Source: Pseudomonas sp. N3-W (GTDB taxonomy: Bacteria; Pseudomonadota; Gammaproteobacteria; Pseudomonadales; Pseudomonadaceae). Taken from it: a DNA stretch of 64,000 bases. The notes below the pieces were generated by a model, which made no database searches, had not been told where the DNA came from, and saw only the letters and a program-made list of their open reading frames with translations. Where the stretch lies: the NCBI RefSeq assembly GCF_024970185.1, contig NZ_CP103965.1:3964001-4028000 (forward strand), written 5' to 3'. This document shows positions 35,691 through 45,700 of the stretch, one piece after another. Both the position numbers and the translations under genes were made by a program. Position 1 is the stretch's first letter. Every line of letters starts with the position of its first letter.

Positions 35691-36098
35691 TCAGTTGACC
35701 GGGTGCGACTTCAACGCGCCATCCACACAATCAAGCAACTGCCCGATCGCCCAGGGCTTCTTGATGAATGCCACCGAATGCTTGACCCCCGACGTCTCCG
35801 GCGTCTCGTAGCCGGACATGATCATGATCGGCTTGTCGGGCCAGCGATCACCGAACAGATTGGCCAGATCCGCGCCATTGAGCCGGCCCGGCATGGTGAT
35901 GTCCGTGAGCAGCAGCCTGACCTCGTCCGCATGCTGCTCCAGGTATTTGTCTGCCGCGTCGGCGCTGGTCTGCGGCTCGACGGCAAAGCCTTCATCCTGA
36001 AGAATCTCGCACAGAAACTCCAGAATCAGCGGGTCATCCTCGACCACCAGAATCACGCCTCCAGGTTGCTGCCCGCTGCCCGTCGATACTGGATTCAT
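35691..36098 (-). CDS. Stand-alone response-regulator receiver protein
   Basis: A 135-residue CheY-like receiver without an output domain. The acidic pocket is VVEDDPL, the phospho-Asp is in LLLTDITMPGRLNG (about residue 64), and Lys is in AFIKKPWAI. Such single-domain receivers often pair with hybrid kinases encoded elsewhere. I use the ATG at 36098; a TTG ten codons upstream is possible. No kinase gene is adjacent. Confidence 0.88.
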   Translation of the reverse strand: MNPVSTGSGQQPGGVILVVEDDPLILEFLCEILQDEGFAVEPQTSADAADKYLEQHADEVRLLLTDITMPGRLNGADLANLFGDRWPDKPIMIMSGYETPETSGVKHSVAFIKKPWAIGQLLDCVDGALKSHPVN

Positions 36099-36529
36099 GA
36101 CCTTGCCACTCCCTGAAAACCTGAACAAATTCGCGGATCAAATCCGCCGCCTAAAAGGTATGAGCGGCGCACTTCGCGGAAATTCATTTTTGATACAGTT
36201 GGGCGACGAAATCAATGCGAAGGCCACCATTCAGGTCGCTACAGATCGCGGCCTTGTTCGCCTGCAACGTTATAGTTTGATCGGATATTCGGCTGCGCAA
36301 AGAGCCTGACTCGACAGGCATACGCCTGCCCCGGCTCGTAGTGCGACGGTTGTGATCTGCTGGAGGTGTTTCGTCGGCGGTTGAAGGCGCGGGCTACGGA
36401 CGGAATGAAAACGGGCGACCTTTTTGGGGTCGCCCGCTTCACATTGTGAACAGTGGAGGCATTTATTGAGATCGAAGATAAATGGATTATTGTCTCGCCC
36501 TAACCAAATAAGTCCGTCCACTTCTTGCC
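36099..36529. other. Intergenic stretch without a supported gene
   Basis: 431 bases between the receiver gene start and the lipoprotein gene end. It contains one rho-independent terminator (36407-36436). A 70-codon plus-strand frame (36097-36309) starts two bases inside the receiver gene, has no ribosome-binding site and is not accepted. The receiver promoter must lie here, but no clear hexamers were found. Confidence 0.5.
36407..36436 (-). terminator. Rho-independent terminator
   Basis: On the minus strand the 8-bp stem GGGCGACC/GGTCGCCC with a CCAAAAA loop is followed by GTTTTC. It lies about 95 bases after the lipoprotein stop and before the receiver gene, in the direction of both. Confidence 0.7.
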
Positions 36530-37090
36530 TTATGCGGCAGGCTGGCTCACCACCGGAATACGTTGCTGCGGCTGCGTCACATCGTAGACATGCTGCTGGC
36601 AGGAGTCGCCCACGAACTCAAACTCCACCTGATAGACCTTGCCTTTCTCTGGTGTGAAGGTGCTCTCCAATGGACCGCAAATATAGGTGTTCTCATGAGG
36701 CCCGGCGCCTGCATAACCGGATACCAGAAATACCTGACCGGCATCGGCCAGTGTCTCTAATTGCGGAAAGCGTTTAAGCGCAGCACTGTTGGCTGTTTCA
36801 TTCAGCTTGGCAATCCAGCCAAACACCTTGCCCCGACCAGAATTCACCACAACCCCAAGTTTCTCCATGCGCTGGTCCGGGTCAGCGGCGCGCCTGATCG
36901 AAAACTCTACCGCACGCGTATTGCCTGTTGCTTTCATGATGACTTTGGCGTGCTCGGGATCGACGGTCACCGTGTTCTGGTGGAGCTGGACGCCGTCCTT
37001 CAACAGACTGGGAGAAGAGTCCCTGACGTTGGAGTGGCAGCCTGGCAATATGAGGAACAGGGACAGTGTTAGCAGTATGTTTTTCTTCAC
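36530..37090 (-). CDS. Hypothetical lipoprotein
   Basis: A 186-residue protein with a lipoprotein signal (VKKNILLTLSLFLILPGC, Cys at about 18), read from a GTG at 37090 with AAGGAAT 6 bases before it. The mature part is soluble with no recognised domain. It has two further Cys (YICGPL, GDSCQQHVYD) that could pair, and a Pro/Gln-rich C-terminus. It lies at the left edge of the AT-rich toxin/immunity trail but has normal base composition. Function unknown. Confidence 0.75.
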   Translation of the reverse strand: MKKNILLTLSLFLILPGCHSNVRDSSPSLLKDGVQLHQNTVTVDPEHAKVIMKATGNTRAVEFSIRRAADPDQRMEKLGVVVNSGRGKVFGWIAKLNETANSAALKRFPQLETLADAGQVFLVSGYAGAGPHENTYICGPLESTFTPEKGKVYQVEFEFVGDSCQQHVYDVTQPQQRIPVVSQPAA

Positions 37091-37140
37091 GGGGTATTCC
37101 TTGTTAGCGTAGATTAATTTCAATATTGAAAGGTATCGAC

Positions 37141-37300
37141 TTACTTTGGTTCTTTGTTTTCCACCATGGTCGTGACGGCAATTTGCTCGCGCCGACCGCT
37201 CTCCGATTTACCATCGTCATAAATATCGGAAAGACTGCCGCATCTCCAATTTTTCCCTCTGCGGTGACAACCGGCGAAATACCTTTTGGACCTTATTGCA
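37141..37300 (-). pseudogene. Decayed coding fragment at the edge of the toxin island
   Basis: Two minus-strand frames join into one natural-looking tail if a single frameshift near 37225 is allowed: ISPVVTAEGKIGDAAVFP in one frame, then DIYDDGKSESGRREQIAV and TTMVENKEPK to a TAA at 37141 in another. There is no start codon or ribosome-binding site. It lies directly downstream of the SMI1-type immunity gene. It may be the end of another displaced toxin or immunity gene; the family is not recognised. Confidence 0.3.
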
Positions 37301-37324
37301 TTCGAAGTAACACCTTGAACCGCG

Positions 37325-37786
37325 TTAATTTAAGTCCGACCATTGTAAAAAATGGTTTCCTATTGATGCAACTAAGAAGCTTGAAAAGCTATCCCAAGTT
37401 TTAGTTATCGAACTCTGACCTTCAAAAAACTGAAATACTGGCGGATCGTCAGAGACCGGTAGAAAATAATTAATTTCATATCCTTGATGCATGCAGAATA
37501 CCTTAGCATCCGTAGGCAGAAAATCAGAGAGACCTAACTCATCAAGCAACTCATCCGCCTCAAACTTTAGGCTAAGTAATCTCGGATAAAATATATCAAC
37601 ACCACAAAAAATCTTACCAGCCGAACGCCCCGCAATCGTCAAAAACTCACGATATGCCAAAGGAACTTTACAACCAAAATGTTGCTCGATTGATGCAATC
37701 TCCACTTCGGAGCAACCAACAAGAGCAGAATCTAAAATTACTCCCCGCAGCACTAACTCATGAAAAATATCCCGAACGTTTTTCAT
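37325..37786 (-). CDS. SMI1/KNR4-family immunity protein
   Basis: A 153-residue protein of the SUKH/SMI1-KNR4 fold, the commonest immunity family of bacterial polymorphic toxins. The typical pattern is CSEVEIASIEQHFGCKVPLA followed by YREFLTIAGRSAGKIF, then a C-terminal WDSFSSFLVASI. Its start overlaps the stop of the deaminase module (ATGA). Base composition is AT-rich compared with the flanking genome. It most likely neutralises the deaminase encoded immediately upstream. Confidence 0.88.
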   Translation of the reverse strand: MKNVRDIFHELVLRGVILDSALVGCSEVEIASIEQHFGCKVPLAYREFLTIAGRSAGKIFCGVDIFYPRLLSLKFEADELLDELGLSDFLPTDAKVFCMHQGYEINYFLPVSDDPPVFQFFEGQSSITKTWDSFSSFLVASIGNHFLQWSDLN

Positions 37787-38229
37787 CTTAGCTTTCCTGT
37801 TTCTACGTTAACAATCACACCGGGGATCCTTTGTTGAAACTGACTTATAACTCCGCTGCATGAAACGCAAACTGGGAGCTCTGAGTAAATATTCACGACC
37901 CCTTGTGACGAGGGGGTTAGCTTATCTGCCAAACTCGACAATATTTTATACTCTGAGTCCATCGTCCTTGGATTGTTACCAGTTTGTATTGTGTCGGAGA
38001 CCTGTTTTTCAGGGACATCGACCGTTCCAGGGCGCTTCGCTAGCCCGCTTACCCCTACAAGCTCAGCGCTTTGTCCATCAATTGAATACTCAGCAACAGC
38101 AATATTCCTACCGCTACCAATATTTAGCTCCGAGCAAACTTGCACCGCCCGTTCAAATAATCTTGCTAATTCATTGGCGGCGGCAGCCTCTTTTGCACCG
38201 ACAACTACCCGACAAAAAAGTACTGCCCA
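37783..38229 (-). pseudogene. Orphan CdiA-CT-like deaminase toxin module (no proper start)
   Basis: An open frame of 148 codons encodes a nucleotide-deaminase fold. The catalytic-type Glu is in RTMDSEYKILSSLADKL, and the zinc-binding pair is in ELPVCVSCSGVISQFQQR, followed by PGVIVNVETG. There is no ATG with a ribosome-binding site and no secretion domain; the frame simply opens inside the end of the upstream immunity gene. The nearest usable start is GTG at 38145. It looks like a displaced C-terminal toxin tip that could be recombined onto the large exoprotein. It is coupled to the SMI1 gene. Confidence 0.65.
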
Positions 38230-38588
38230 CTACCGAGATCAATCAAATGACCTTCCAAGCACATTTCTATTAGTAACGATGAAACTTTTCTCCTATCTAC
38301 ACATTTCCCACACGACTCTAGAAACTTGATTAGCCGCCATTCATCGATTCTTTTTGGCTCACCAAAAAACTTATGTACGTCCACAACCCAATGCGGCTCG
38401 CATGACGTTTTCTCAAAACGCAATCCTGCACCATGCTTAACAAATCGCCACTGAGCACCATCAACTATCATTTCTCCACTCTGAGGAAAATCGATAAGCC
38501 ATTTCAAATCCTTTACGTTGGGATGTAGCTCTGCGAACGCAAACACCAATTGGCACTGAAGCTCTACGAAAAGAAATACATCATTCAT
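38205..38588 (-). CDS. Candidate immunity protein (DUF6896-like)
   Basis: A 127-residue cytosolic protein with a GAGG ribosome-binding site 8 bases before ATG 38588. The middle HWVVDVHKFFGEPKRIDEWR and the end LIEMCLEGHLIDLGSGQYFF fit what I recall of the DUF6896 family found beside polymorphic toxins, though I cannot confirm this. It follows the broken ParB-like toxin fragment by 16 bases and is probably its cognate immunity gene, still intact while the toxin has decayed. Confidence 0.6.
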   Translation of the reverse strand: MNDVFLFVELQCQLVFAFAELHPNVKDLKWLIDFPQSGEMIVDGAQWRFVKHGAGLRFEKTSCEPHWVVDVHKFFGEPKRIDEWRLIKFLESCGKCVDRRKVSSLLIEMCLEGHLIDLGSGQYFFVG

Positions 38589-38604
38589 ACTAATTGCCTC
38601 ATAA

Positions 38605-39035
38605 CTAGTATCTCACCCGAGCTTCAGCAGCCTCTCGCATAAGTTGGTCTGCCTCTTCCTTAGTCACGCTATGCACATTGACTGGCACGTCTTTGATCCC
38701 AGCTTTTGAAGCAGCCTCCGCGCGATGGTGGCCATCAAGGATAATCAACTTTCCACTTGCTCAATATGTGTACGCTCTCTAATCCACTGCTTCCGTTCAG
38801 CCTTCGATAAACCCTGCGGGGGCTGCGGCGGCTTTCCAGTAGTAGGATCAACAGGTCCGCCATTAGCGTTCTCGAATGATGCGCTGGGGACTTCGACCAT
38901 CCGCCTGCATCACCCGAACTCGCGAACCATCAGGCAAGATGTATTGAGTTTCGACCACATTTCCGCTGGTCGGAGAAACTACTGGTTTTGTTGGGTACCC
39001 TGCTGCTTAAAATCAGCAATTCACTCCAGAGATAT
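38605..39035 (-). pseudogene. Frameshifted ParB-like nuclease toxin remnant
   Basis: Read on the minus strand in three frames, the fragment gives KPVVSPTSGNVVETQYILPD, then ANGGPVDPTTGKPPQPPQGL and SKAERKQWIRERTHIEQ, then SGKLIILDGHHRAEAASKAG ending in a TAG at 38605. The DGHHRAEAA block is the ParB/Srx-like nuclease signature. The PTTGKPPQPPQGLSKAER linker is typical of toxin C-termini. At least two frameshifts (near 38868 and 38760), and probably a third near 38985, break it. No start codon exists. It is a degenerated orphan toxin tip. Confidence 0.7.
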
Positions 39036-39068
39036 GACTAATTGATCCCACATTTGCTTTTGCACCAT

Positions 39069-39416
39069 TTATACGTTACGCAATGTCCACCATCGACAAC
39101 TGACATCAGGTTCAAATATCACTCTAGCCTCCGAAATCGATTCACGAATTTCAAATACAACATGAACTCCAGCCCCCGAACCATCCCGCACCAACTCAAT
39201 AGACTTGACGTTTTCCGACGAAATAACTGCCAACTCTTGCATTGAAAGTCTCAGCACGACTTGGAACGATTTCATCACAGCACTAAAAGAAATATCAACC
39301 TCGAGTTCATTATATTTTGACTTCTTAGTATAGCGACATAGAGCCAAGGTTGGATCAACCTCAACAGGCTCGATACCAAACTCCTCCAAAAAGTCACTTG
39401 TGCTTGGAAATTCCAT
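39069..39416 (-). CDS. Candidate immunity protein next to the haemagglutinin toxin
   Basis: A 115-residue cytosolic protein starting 10 bases after the stop of the giant exoprotein gene, with GAGGAGGT before ATG 39416. The sequence (MEFPSTSDFLEEFGIEPVEV, ending SCRWWTLRNV) has no family I recognise. Position, size, AT-rich composition and co-direction are those of a cdiI-type immunity gene. It would then protect against the C-terminal toxin of the exoprotein. Confidence 0.7.
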   Translation of the reverse strand: MEFPSTSDFLEEFGIEPVEVDPTLALCRYTKKSKYNELEVDISFSAVMKSFQVVLRLSMQELAVISSENVKSIELVRDGSGAGVHVVFEIRESISEARVIFEPDVSCRWWTLRNV

Positions 39417-39426
39417 TACGACCTCC

Positions 39427-39740
39427 TCAGTGAAGCGGTATGACTGTGCTGAGTTTACGAGTTCCGTCATCAAGAACCTGGAATGTGCTCTGGAAATTAG
39501 CAGCCTTACCCGATGGTCCCACAAACAAGGACTCTCTGACCTCAAATTTTCCGTACTGATTGGAGAAGGTGTTCATCACATTGCCGTCAGTTTTGGCAGA
39601 AAGGGTCAAGTGATCAGTCAGCATCTGACGACCAGCGGCATTGTCTGGAACACCAAGTCTCTTCATTTCGAGCGCAAGCTGATTTGAACGAGCGGCATTA
39701 TGGGAGTTACTAGCGACACGGCCGAACAGATAATCGAACT
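39427..39740 (-). other. C-terminal toxin-like region of the exoprotein
   Basis: The last about 103 residues (from KFDYLFGRVASNSHNAARSN to the STVIPLH end) follow a Gly/Pro-rich linker and differ in style from the repeats before. They have a conserved-looking core (HLTLSAKTDGNV, FEVRESLFVGPSGKAANF). This is where polymorphic toxin tips sit in CdiA-like proteins. I cannot name the activity. The pretoxin-like VEMFNRKLHKE motif, the equivalent of VENN, is about 420 residues from the end (40667-40693). Confidence 0.55.
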
Positions 39741-42700
39741 TACCTGGCGCAATTTCTAATCCTTTTGCACCAGCAATACCCTTTTCAGCCTCAACCAATC
39801 CCGCAAGATTACCCCCCGCCTTCGGCCTCAGTCCATTGCTGGTCTCAAAATAGAGATTTCCATCCGAACCAAGAACTTCAGTGTTGCCCGTTTTAGTATT
39901 AATAACCCGGCGATAACCATCAGGCAACCCTCCAGTTTCATTGAAAGCAGCACCTGCAGAACTGCCTTCGCGATAACCCGCCGGGAGCGCTGTTTTTTCT
40001 GTGCTGACCACTCCTTTTACAGCATCCGCTGCCGCTTCCCTCGCAGCTTGCCTTTTCGCCATAACCTCCAGGACCGCATCGATAACAACCTTACCGCTTC
40101 GAACGCCAGTCATCGAAAGAAGCGCGTCATCGATAATGCTAACAGACAGTACACCCTTGCCAGCCAACGCTGACAAGCGTTCTGCGGCATCTGCCACCTC
40201 AGACACGGAGGTGGATATGCTCGGGAGCTCATTCCCATGCTGAGTTGTCTGGTCTTGGCCGTATTGCCTCCACTGCTGATAGACAGCACCCGGACCATAA
40301 TTCCCAGCGGCGTCGAACAACGTTGAATCGTTGAATTGTCCTTTTGTCGAGTTGAATGCGTATACCGGCGCACCATTGGCCAAGATTTGTGAACCATCGC
40401 TCCAGGTCAAAGGAATTTTCTGAGCTGCCAACTTCGCGACTACGTCATATGCAACGCCCATGTCCTGAGCAAAAGACTCAGACTCCGGATCATTCCCAGT
40501 GGCTAGCTTCATCAGTTTTGTCAAACGCGTCAGGTCGACAGCGTCAACTTCAGCGCCGCTGGCCATGAGCAGAAGGTCTTCCCATCGAGCGCTCGACCGT
40601 GGTTTCCCCCGCGTAGCTTCAAGCTCTTCGGCCTTTTTCTTCAGCAGTGGAGTTTCCTGCTCCTTGTGCAACTTGCGGTTAAACATTTCAACACCGACCG
40701 CACTATTCCCCCCGGTAATTGCACCTGATGCACCACCACTGGCACCCGCTGCAACACCCAGCCCAGCCGCAATCAACGTACTAAAGCTACTTTGCTCGCG
40801 CTCCGTCAGTCCGCTTTTGCCCAAAACATCACCAATAGCGGGCATCAGAGCAGCCGAAGCACCGGCTCCCAAAGCACCACTTGCAGCGCTCCCGCTCGAC
40901 AACCCCATCGCGGCGCCAACCAACGCGTGCAGCAACACGCGTGCAGCTCCGCCTTCGGCCCATGCTGCTTGAGTTGCGGTGTCAGTGGCGTTGCGTTTTT
41001 GCTCGTTGGCGAAATCACCCACTTTTTTGAACGCGTCATTTGAAGTGGTGTTGGCGACGATGCCGATTGCGGTAGATCCACCAACGCCCCCAAGACTCGC
41101 TGCAATAAATCCAGCCGCCACGTCGGCCATGATTCGTTTATTGCCGCCCACGTTCCAACTGTCGTAATCAGCACGCGCAGCCGCTTTCTCCTCATCAGTC
41201 GTCGCTGCCTTGCCCCTCTCAGCAGCCGCCTGTTGCTGGGAATTGGCAACGGTGTCGATCACGGATTTGGACAGCGCCACCGTGCTCTGAATCAGGTCAA
41301 TGCGTTCCTGCATGGCCTTTTCATCAGGCTTGTCCAGCTTCTGGTTGGCGTTTTTGGTGTCTCGGTTCAGCCCGACCAGATCATTCGCGCCGTCGGCATT
41401 GCGTACGACGATGGTGCCATCGCTGACCGCGCTGCGGGTGCTGCTGTGGTCTGAGTCGCTGAGTGCCAGCGGAACGCTGCCACCCAGGGATGAGCCGGTG
41501 TTGCTGCCGTAGGACACCGAAATACCGGCGGACTTGCTGCTGATCTCGCTGGTGTTCTTGATGTCGCTGACGAGCAGGCGATCGGTGCTGAGCAGGTTTT
41601 TGTCTGCCGACGCTTCGCTGGCAATTACCGCGCCTTGCAGGGTGGTGTTTTTGCCGACGTCGAGGTCGTAGCCGCCCTTGCCGGCGAACAGACCGCTCTG
41701 GTCGGTGACCGCTTTGTACTCGCTGTTCATGTTGCCAGCGGACAGGCTGGCGGTAACTGCTACCGGCGCGCCGTAGCAGAACGGCGGCACGCAGATGCTG
41801 CCACCGAAACCGGCAGTGCCCTGTTTGCTTTTCTGGATTTCGCTGTCCTGGCGCGACGTGATGTTGAGGTTGCCGTCAATCAACGCCTTGATGCTGTCCG
41901 CCCGAACCTGCGCACCTGCCAGGGTCGTGTCCTTGCCACTGTGCAAGGACAAGGAACCGGTATCCAGCGTGGTGTTGACTTGGGTAACGGAACTGCCGGT
42001 GCCCATGCTCTTGGCGATGGACGCGCCCAGATCGAGGGTGAAGCCATTTTGTTGGCCAAGGTTGAAGCTGGCACCAATCGCGGTTTTGTTGTGCGTGCTG
42101 TCGTTGGCCCATTTCGCCGTGTTCTGCGCGCTTTCCAGAGTGATGTTGTCTTTGGCCAGCAGTACGGTGTCGGCGGCTTTCAGTGTGCTGCCTACAACGT
42201 GTATATCGCCAGCCGTTCCCGGTACGCCGCCATCGGCGACAATCAGCAGGTTTTTGCCCGCATTAAGCGAACTTTGCTTGGCGGTCTGGCTGGTGTAGTC
42301 GCTGGTGCTCTTGCTGTGGGTGTTGGCCAGTTCTGTACCGATCTTGATCAGCGAACCACTGCCGCCCGAGCCTTGTTTGTTTCCATAGTCCGAACTCGCG
42401 CCTGCTACACCGCCGGCCATGCCCCCCAGGTCATTGAACGCCATGGCCGCCTGAGCCAGTTTCACCGCTTTGAGGCGCGGATCGTCTGCGCTGTTTGCGG
42501 CTTTGACTGAACTGCGGATCGTGTTGACCGTATCGACAATCGAGCCACCGACCACCCGGCCCACGGCCAGGCTGTTGCTCTTGTCGGTGCTGCTCTGGTT
42601 CGAAGTTTCCATGCCGGCGGCGATGGTCACTTTGGAACCGATCAGGCTCATGTTTTTGGTGCTGACGAGGTCGCTGGCGATCACGTTCAGTTCACGGCCA

Positions 42701-45700
42701 CTGGTGAGGCTGACGTTGCCTTCGCTGGAGCCGATGGTGCTGCCGGTCAAGGTGGTCTGCGAGGATTTGCCGGTGTGGTTCTGCCCGCTGACCGACAGGT
42801 GCTGGTTGCCGGTGATGTCATCAAGACCCAGCTTGTTGGCGGTCAGTATGCCGCTCAGATCGCGGTTCTTTTCCTTGTGGAATTCGTCACGGCTGAATGT
42901 GTTTTCAGCAGCATTGATGGTCAGGTCGCGACCGGCTTGTACGGTCAGGTCCTCGGTACTGACCAGGGATGAACCGGTGATTGTCGCGTCACGCTTGGCC
43001 GTCACGTTCACGGTATTGCCCGAGATGACACTGCCGACCGCTTTGGTTTGTGTCTCAGCCAGCTGATCCTGAACCTTGCTCGATTTCAAACCGCCCCAGC
43101 TGCTTTTGCTGGAGCTGCTGTCATGGCGAGCGCTGTTGGATTCGGTGGCCGCGACGATCTGCACATCATTGCCGGCGACAAGTTGCACGTTGCCTTTATC
43201 GGCGGCGATTTCACTGCCTTTGATCAGCATGTCTTTGCCGGCCAGCAGGGTGCTGTCGCCGCCAGAGGTCACGACACTGGCAACGCTGGTGGTACTGGCC
43301 ACCTCATCGAGTCGAGTCTTCTTGCCTGAAGAACTTTTCTTGGTCTTGTTGTAGAGGCTGTAATCACTGTCCTGCGCCGCCAGAAGATCAAGCTTGTCCC
43401 CTGCCACTAGATACGCTTCATCCCCCGCCGTAATGCGGCTGGCGATGGCGGTGAGGCTTTGGCCGGCGCTCAGTTTTACGTTGCTGCCTGCCGACAGTTC
43501 GGTCATGACCTGGCTGACGTGGTCTTCCTGGGCGGTGAGTTTTTTGACTTTGAGCAGCGAGTGTTGCTCGTCTGCCGCAGAGCTCAGGTTCAGGTTTTCC
43601 GTGGCGGACAGCGACAGGTCGCGTTTGGCGTCGATCTGGCTGGCGATGGCGGCGATGTCGCGGCCGGCCACGACCGACAGGTCCTGGCCAGCGCTGATGC
43701 GGGCGCCCAGTTGGGTGATGTTGCTGTTGCTGTGCTGGCTGTCGTTGACGGTGCTGTTGCTGACCTGGGCGGCCGCGATGTTGACGTCTCGGCCGGCGTT
43801 CAGCTGCATGTCGGTGCCGCTTTCTACCTGGCCGCCGGTGATGTTGATGTCACGACCGGCCGACACGCTCAGGGCCTTGGCGGCTTCGATGCGTGCGGCG
43901 CTGTCGGTGAAGTCGCGGCGCTCGCTGGCCACGCCGTTGCTGCTGTCGTGGGTGGTGATCGTGCGTTCGTTGATCACGTCACCGCGCTGGGCGGTCATCG
44001 AGACATCGCGACCGGCGATGATGCCGCCGGCCTTGTTGACGATGTTGTTGCCCGCCAGCAGGTCGAGGCGGTTGCCCGCTTCGATCAGGCCGCTGTTGAC
44101 CAGGTCATTGCCGGCGGTGGCCGACAGGTTATTGGTGGCGCGCAAGGTGCCGGCGTTGGTCAGGTCTTTGCCGGCGATCAGCGAGACGTCGTTGCCGGCA
44201 ATCAGCGCGCCGGTCGGGGCCAGGCGGTTGTTGGCGTTGGCCAGGTACAGCACCGGCACCAGGACTGATTCACCGTTGACCGTGGCGTTTTCCATCCAGA
44301 CGATGTCGTGGGTCAGGGCCGCGACCTGCTCGGAAGTCAGGGTCACGCCAACGGACAGATTGAGTTGCTGTTTACTGGTGATGGCGTTGTCCATCAGGTA
44401 CTTGAACAGCTTCTCGTCCGAGGTCTGGCCGTCGATGAAACGCTGGCCCGTGCGGGCGACCACGGCTTGCTGGATCAGCTTCTGTTCGTAGAAACCGTCT
44501 CCCAGGCGTTTGGCGCTCTTGTCCGGGTCGTAGCCCAGGTTTGCCAGCAGGTAATCGGAGCTCATGAACTGCTTGAGGTCGGTGAGCACCGGGTTGGTTT
44601 CGATCAGGTATTTTTGCGGATTGGAGCGTGCCGAAGTGTCGGGCAGGCCCTGCACCCGCGCCACGCTCTGGCTGGCCACGGCGGTGCTGGCAGGCACGGC
44701 GGTCACGGCGCCGGGAACGGCCACCGGCGCGCTGATACTGGCGTTCACGACGGGAGCTACCGGCACCACAGGCGCGGTGACAGGTGAAGTGACAGTGACC
44801 ACCGGGTCCTGGCGTGCCGGCAGCGATGTCGGCAGGCTCAGGTCCGGACCGGTTGCAACCGTAGGCTGGGTGGACGCCTCGACATGCACGGCGCCCACCT
44901 GAGTGATGGCGGCGTCAGTGTGGTCATGGCCGGTCAGCTGAACATTGCCGGCATTGTCGACTGGCGCAGTGATGTTGATCGCGCTGCCCGTGACGTTGCT
45001 GGCAGCGGTCGGAGCGGTGATCTGAACCAGCTTGCGGTCGCTGGCGACCACCTGCGCGACATCAGCAATCTGCACGCTGCGCGCCTGAACAGTCGGCAGC
45101 TCTTGCTGACGCTGGGCAGTGCTGACGGTGGCACTGCTCATGCTCCAGCTTTGTGGTGCGGTGTTGACCTGGGTCGCCTGCTGGTTACCACCACCCTGCC
45201 CGCTCAAACGGAATAAACCGTTCTGGCCGGTAGGCAGGCTGAAACCTGGCAGTGCGAGCGGGTTGACCTGTTGCTGCGCAAGGTTGGGCGGCAACTGGGA
45301 GTTGACATAGATCGGCGTGGAATACGCGCTGCCCGAGCCCGTATCGGCTTTGTTGCGCCCGGCAGCGACGTAAGCGTAATACGGTCGGCGTACGCCGTTC
45401 TCGATGTTGTTGGTCGCGTTGAGGCTGACGTTGCCACCGGCCTGGATCACGGCGTCATACGACTGGCCATCGGTATTGGTGGTCTTCGTGGACCCTGAAG
45501 ACCTGCCGCCTTCCACAAAACCAGTGAATGCGCTCAGGTCAGCCTCGACGGTCGCCGAAGGTGTCGGGCTGTTTTTCGCGTTGAAATCCTTGGCCATCTG
45601 CCTGGCCGCGAAGATCTGTTTGACGTAGCTGACGTAAAAGTTGGTGGTCGTGATCTCCTGAGCCTGCACGCCCTGGTTAACGATGTTGGTGGCATTGGCC

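Noticed and set aside
36097..36309. 70-codon plus-strand frame
   Set aside because: It starts within the start codon of the receiver gene, has no Shine-Dalgarno and no recognisable domain.
36270..36521. 83-codon minus-strand frame with a CLHCSQCEAG cysteine cluster
   Set aside because: It passes through the terminator stem, lacks a start signal, and the cysteine cluster does not match a known metal-binding family.
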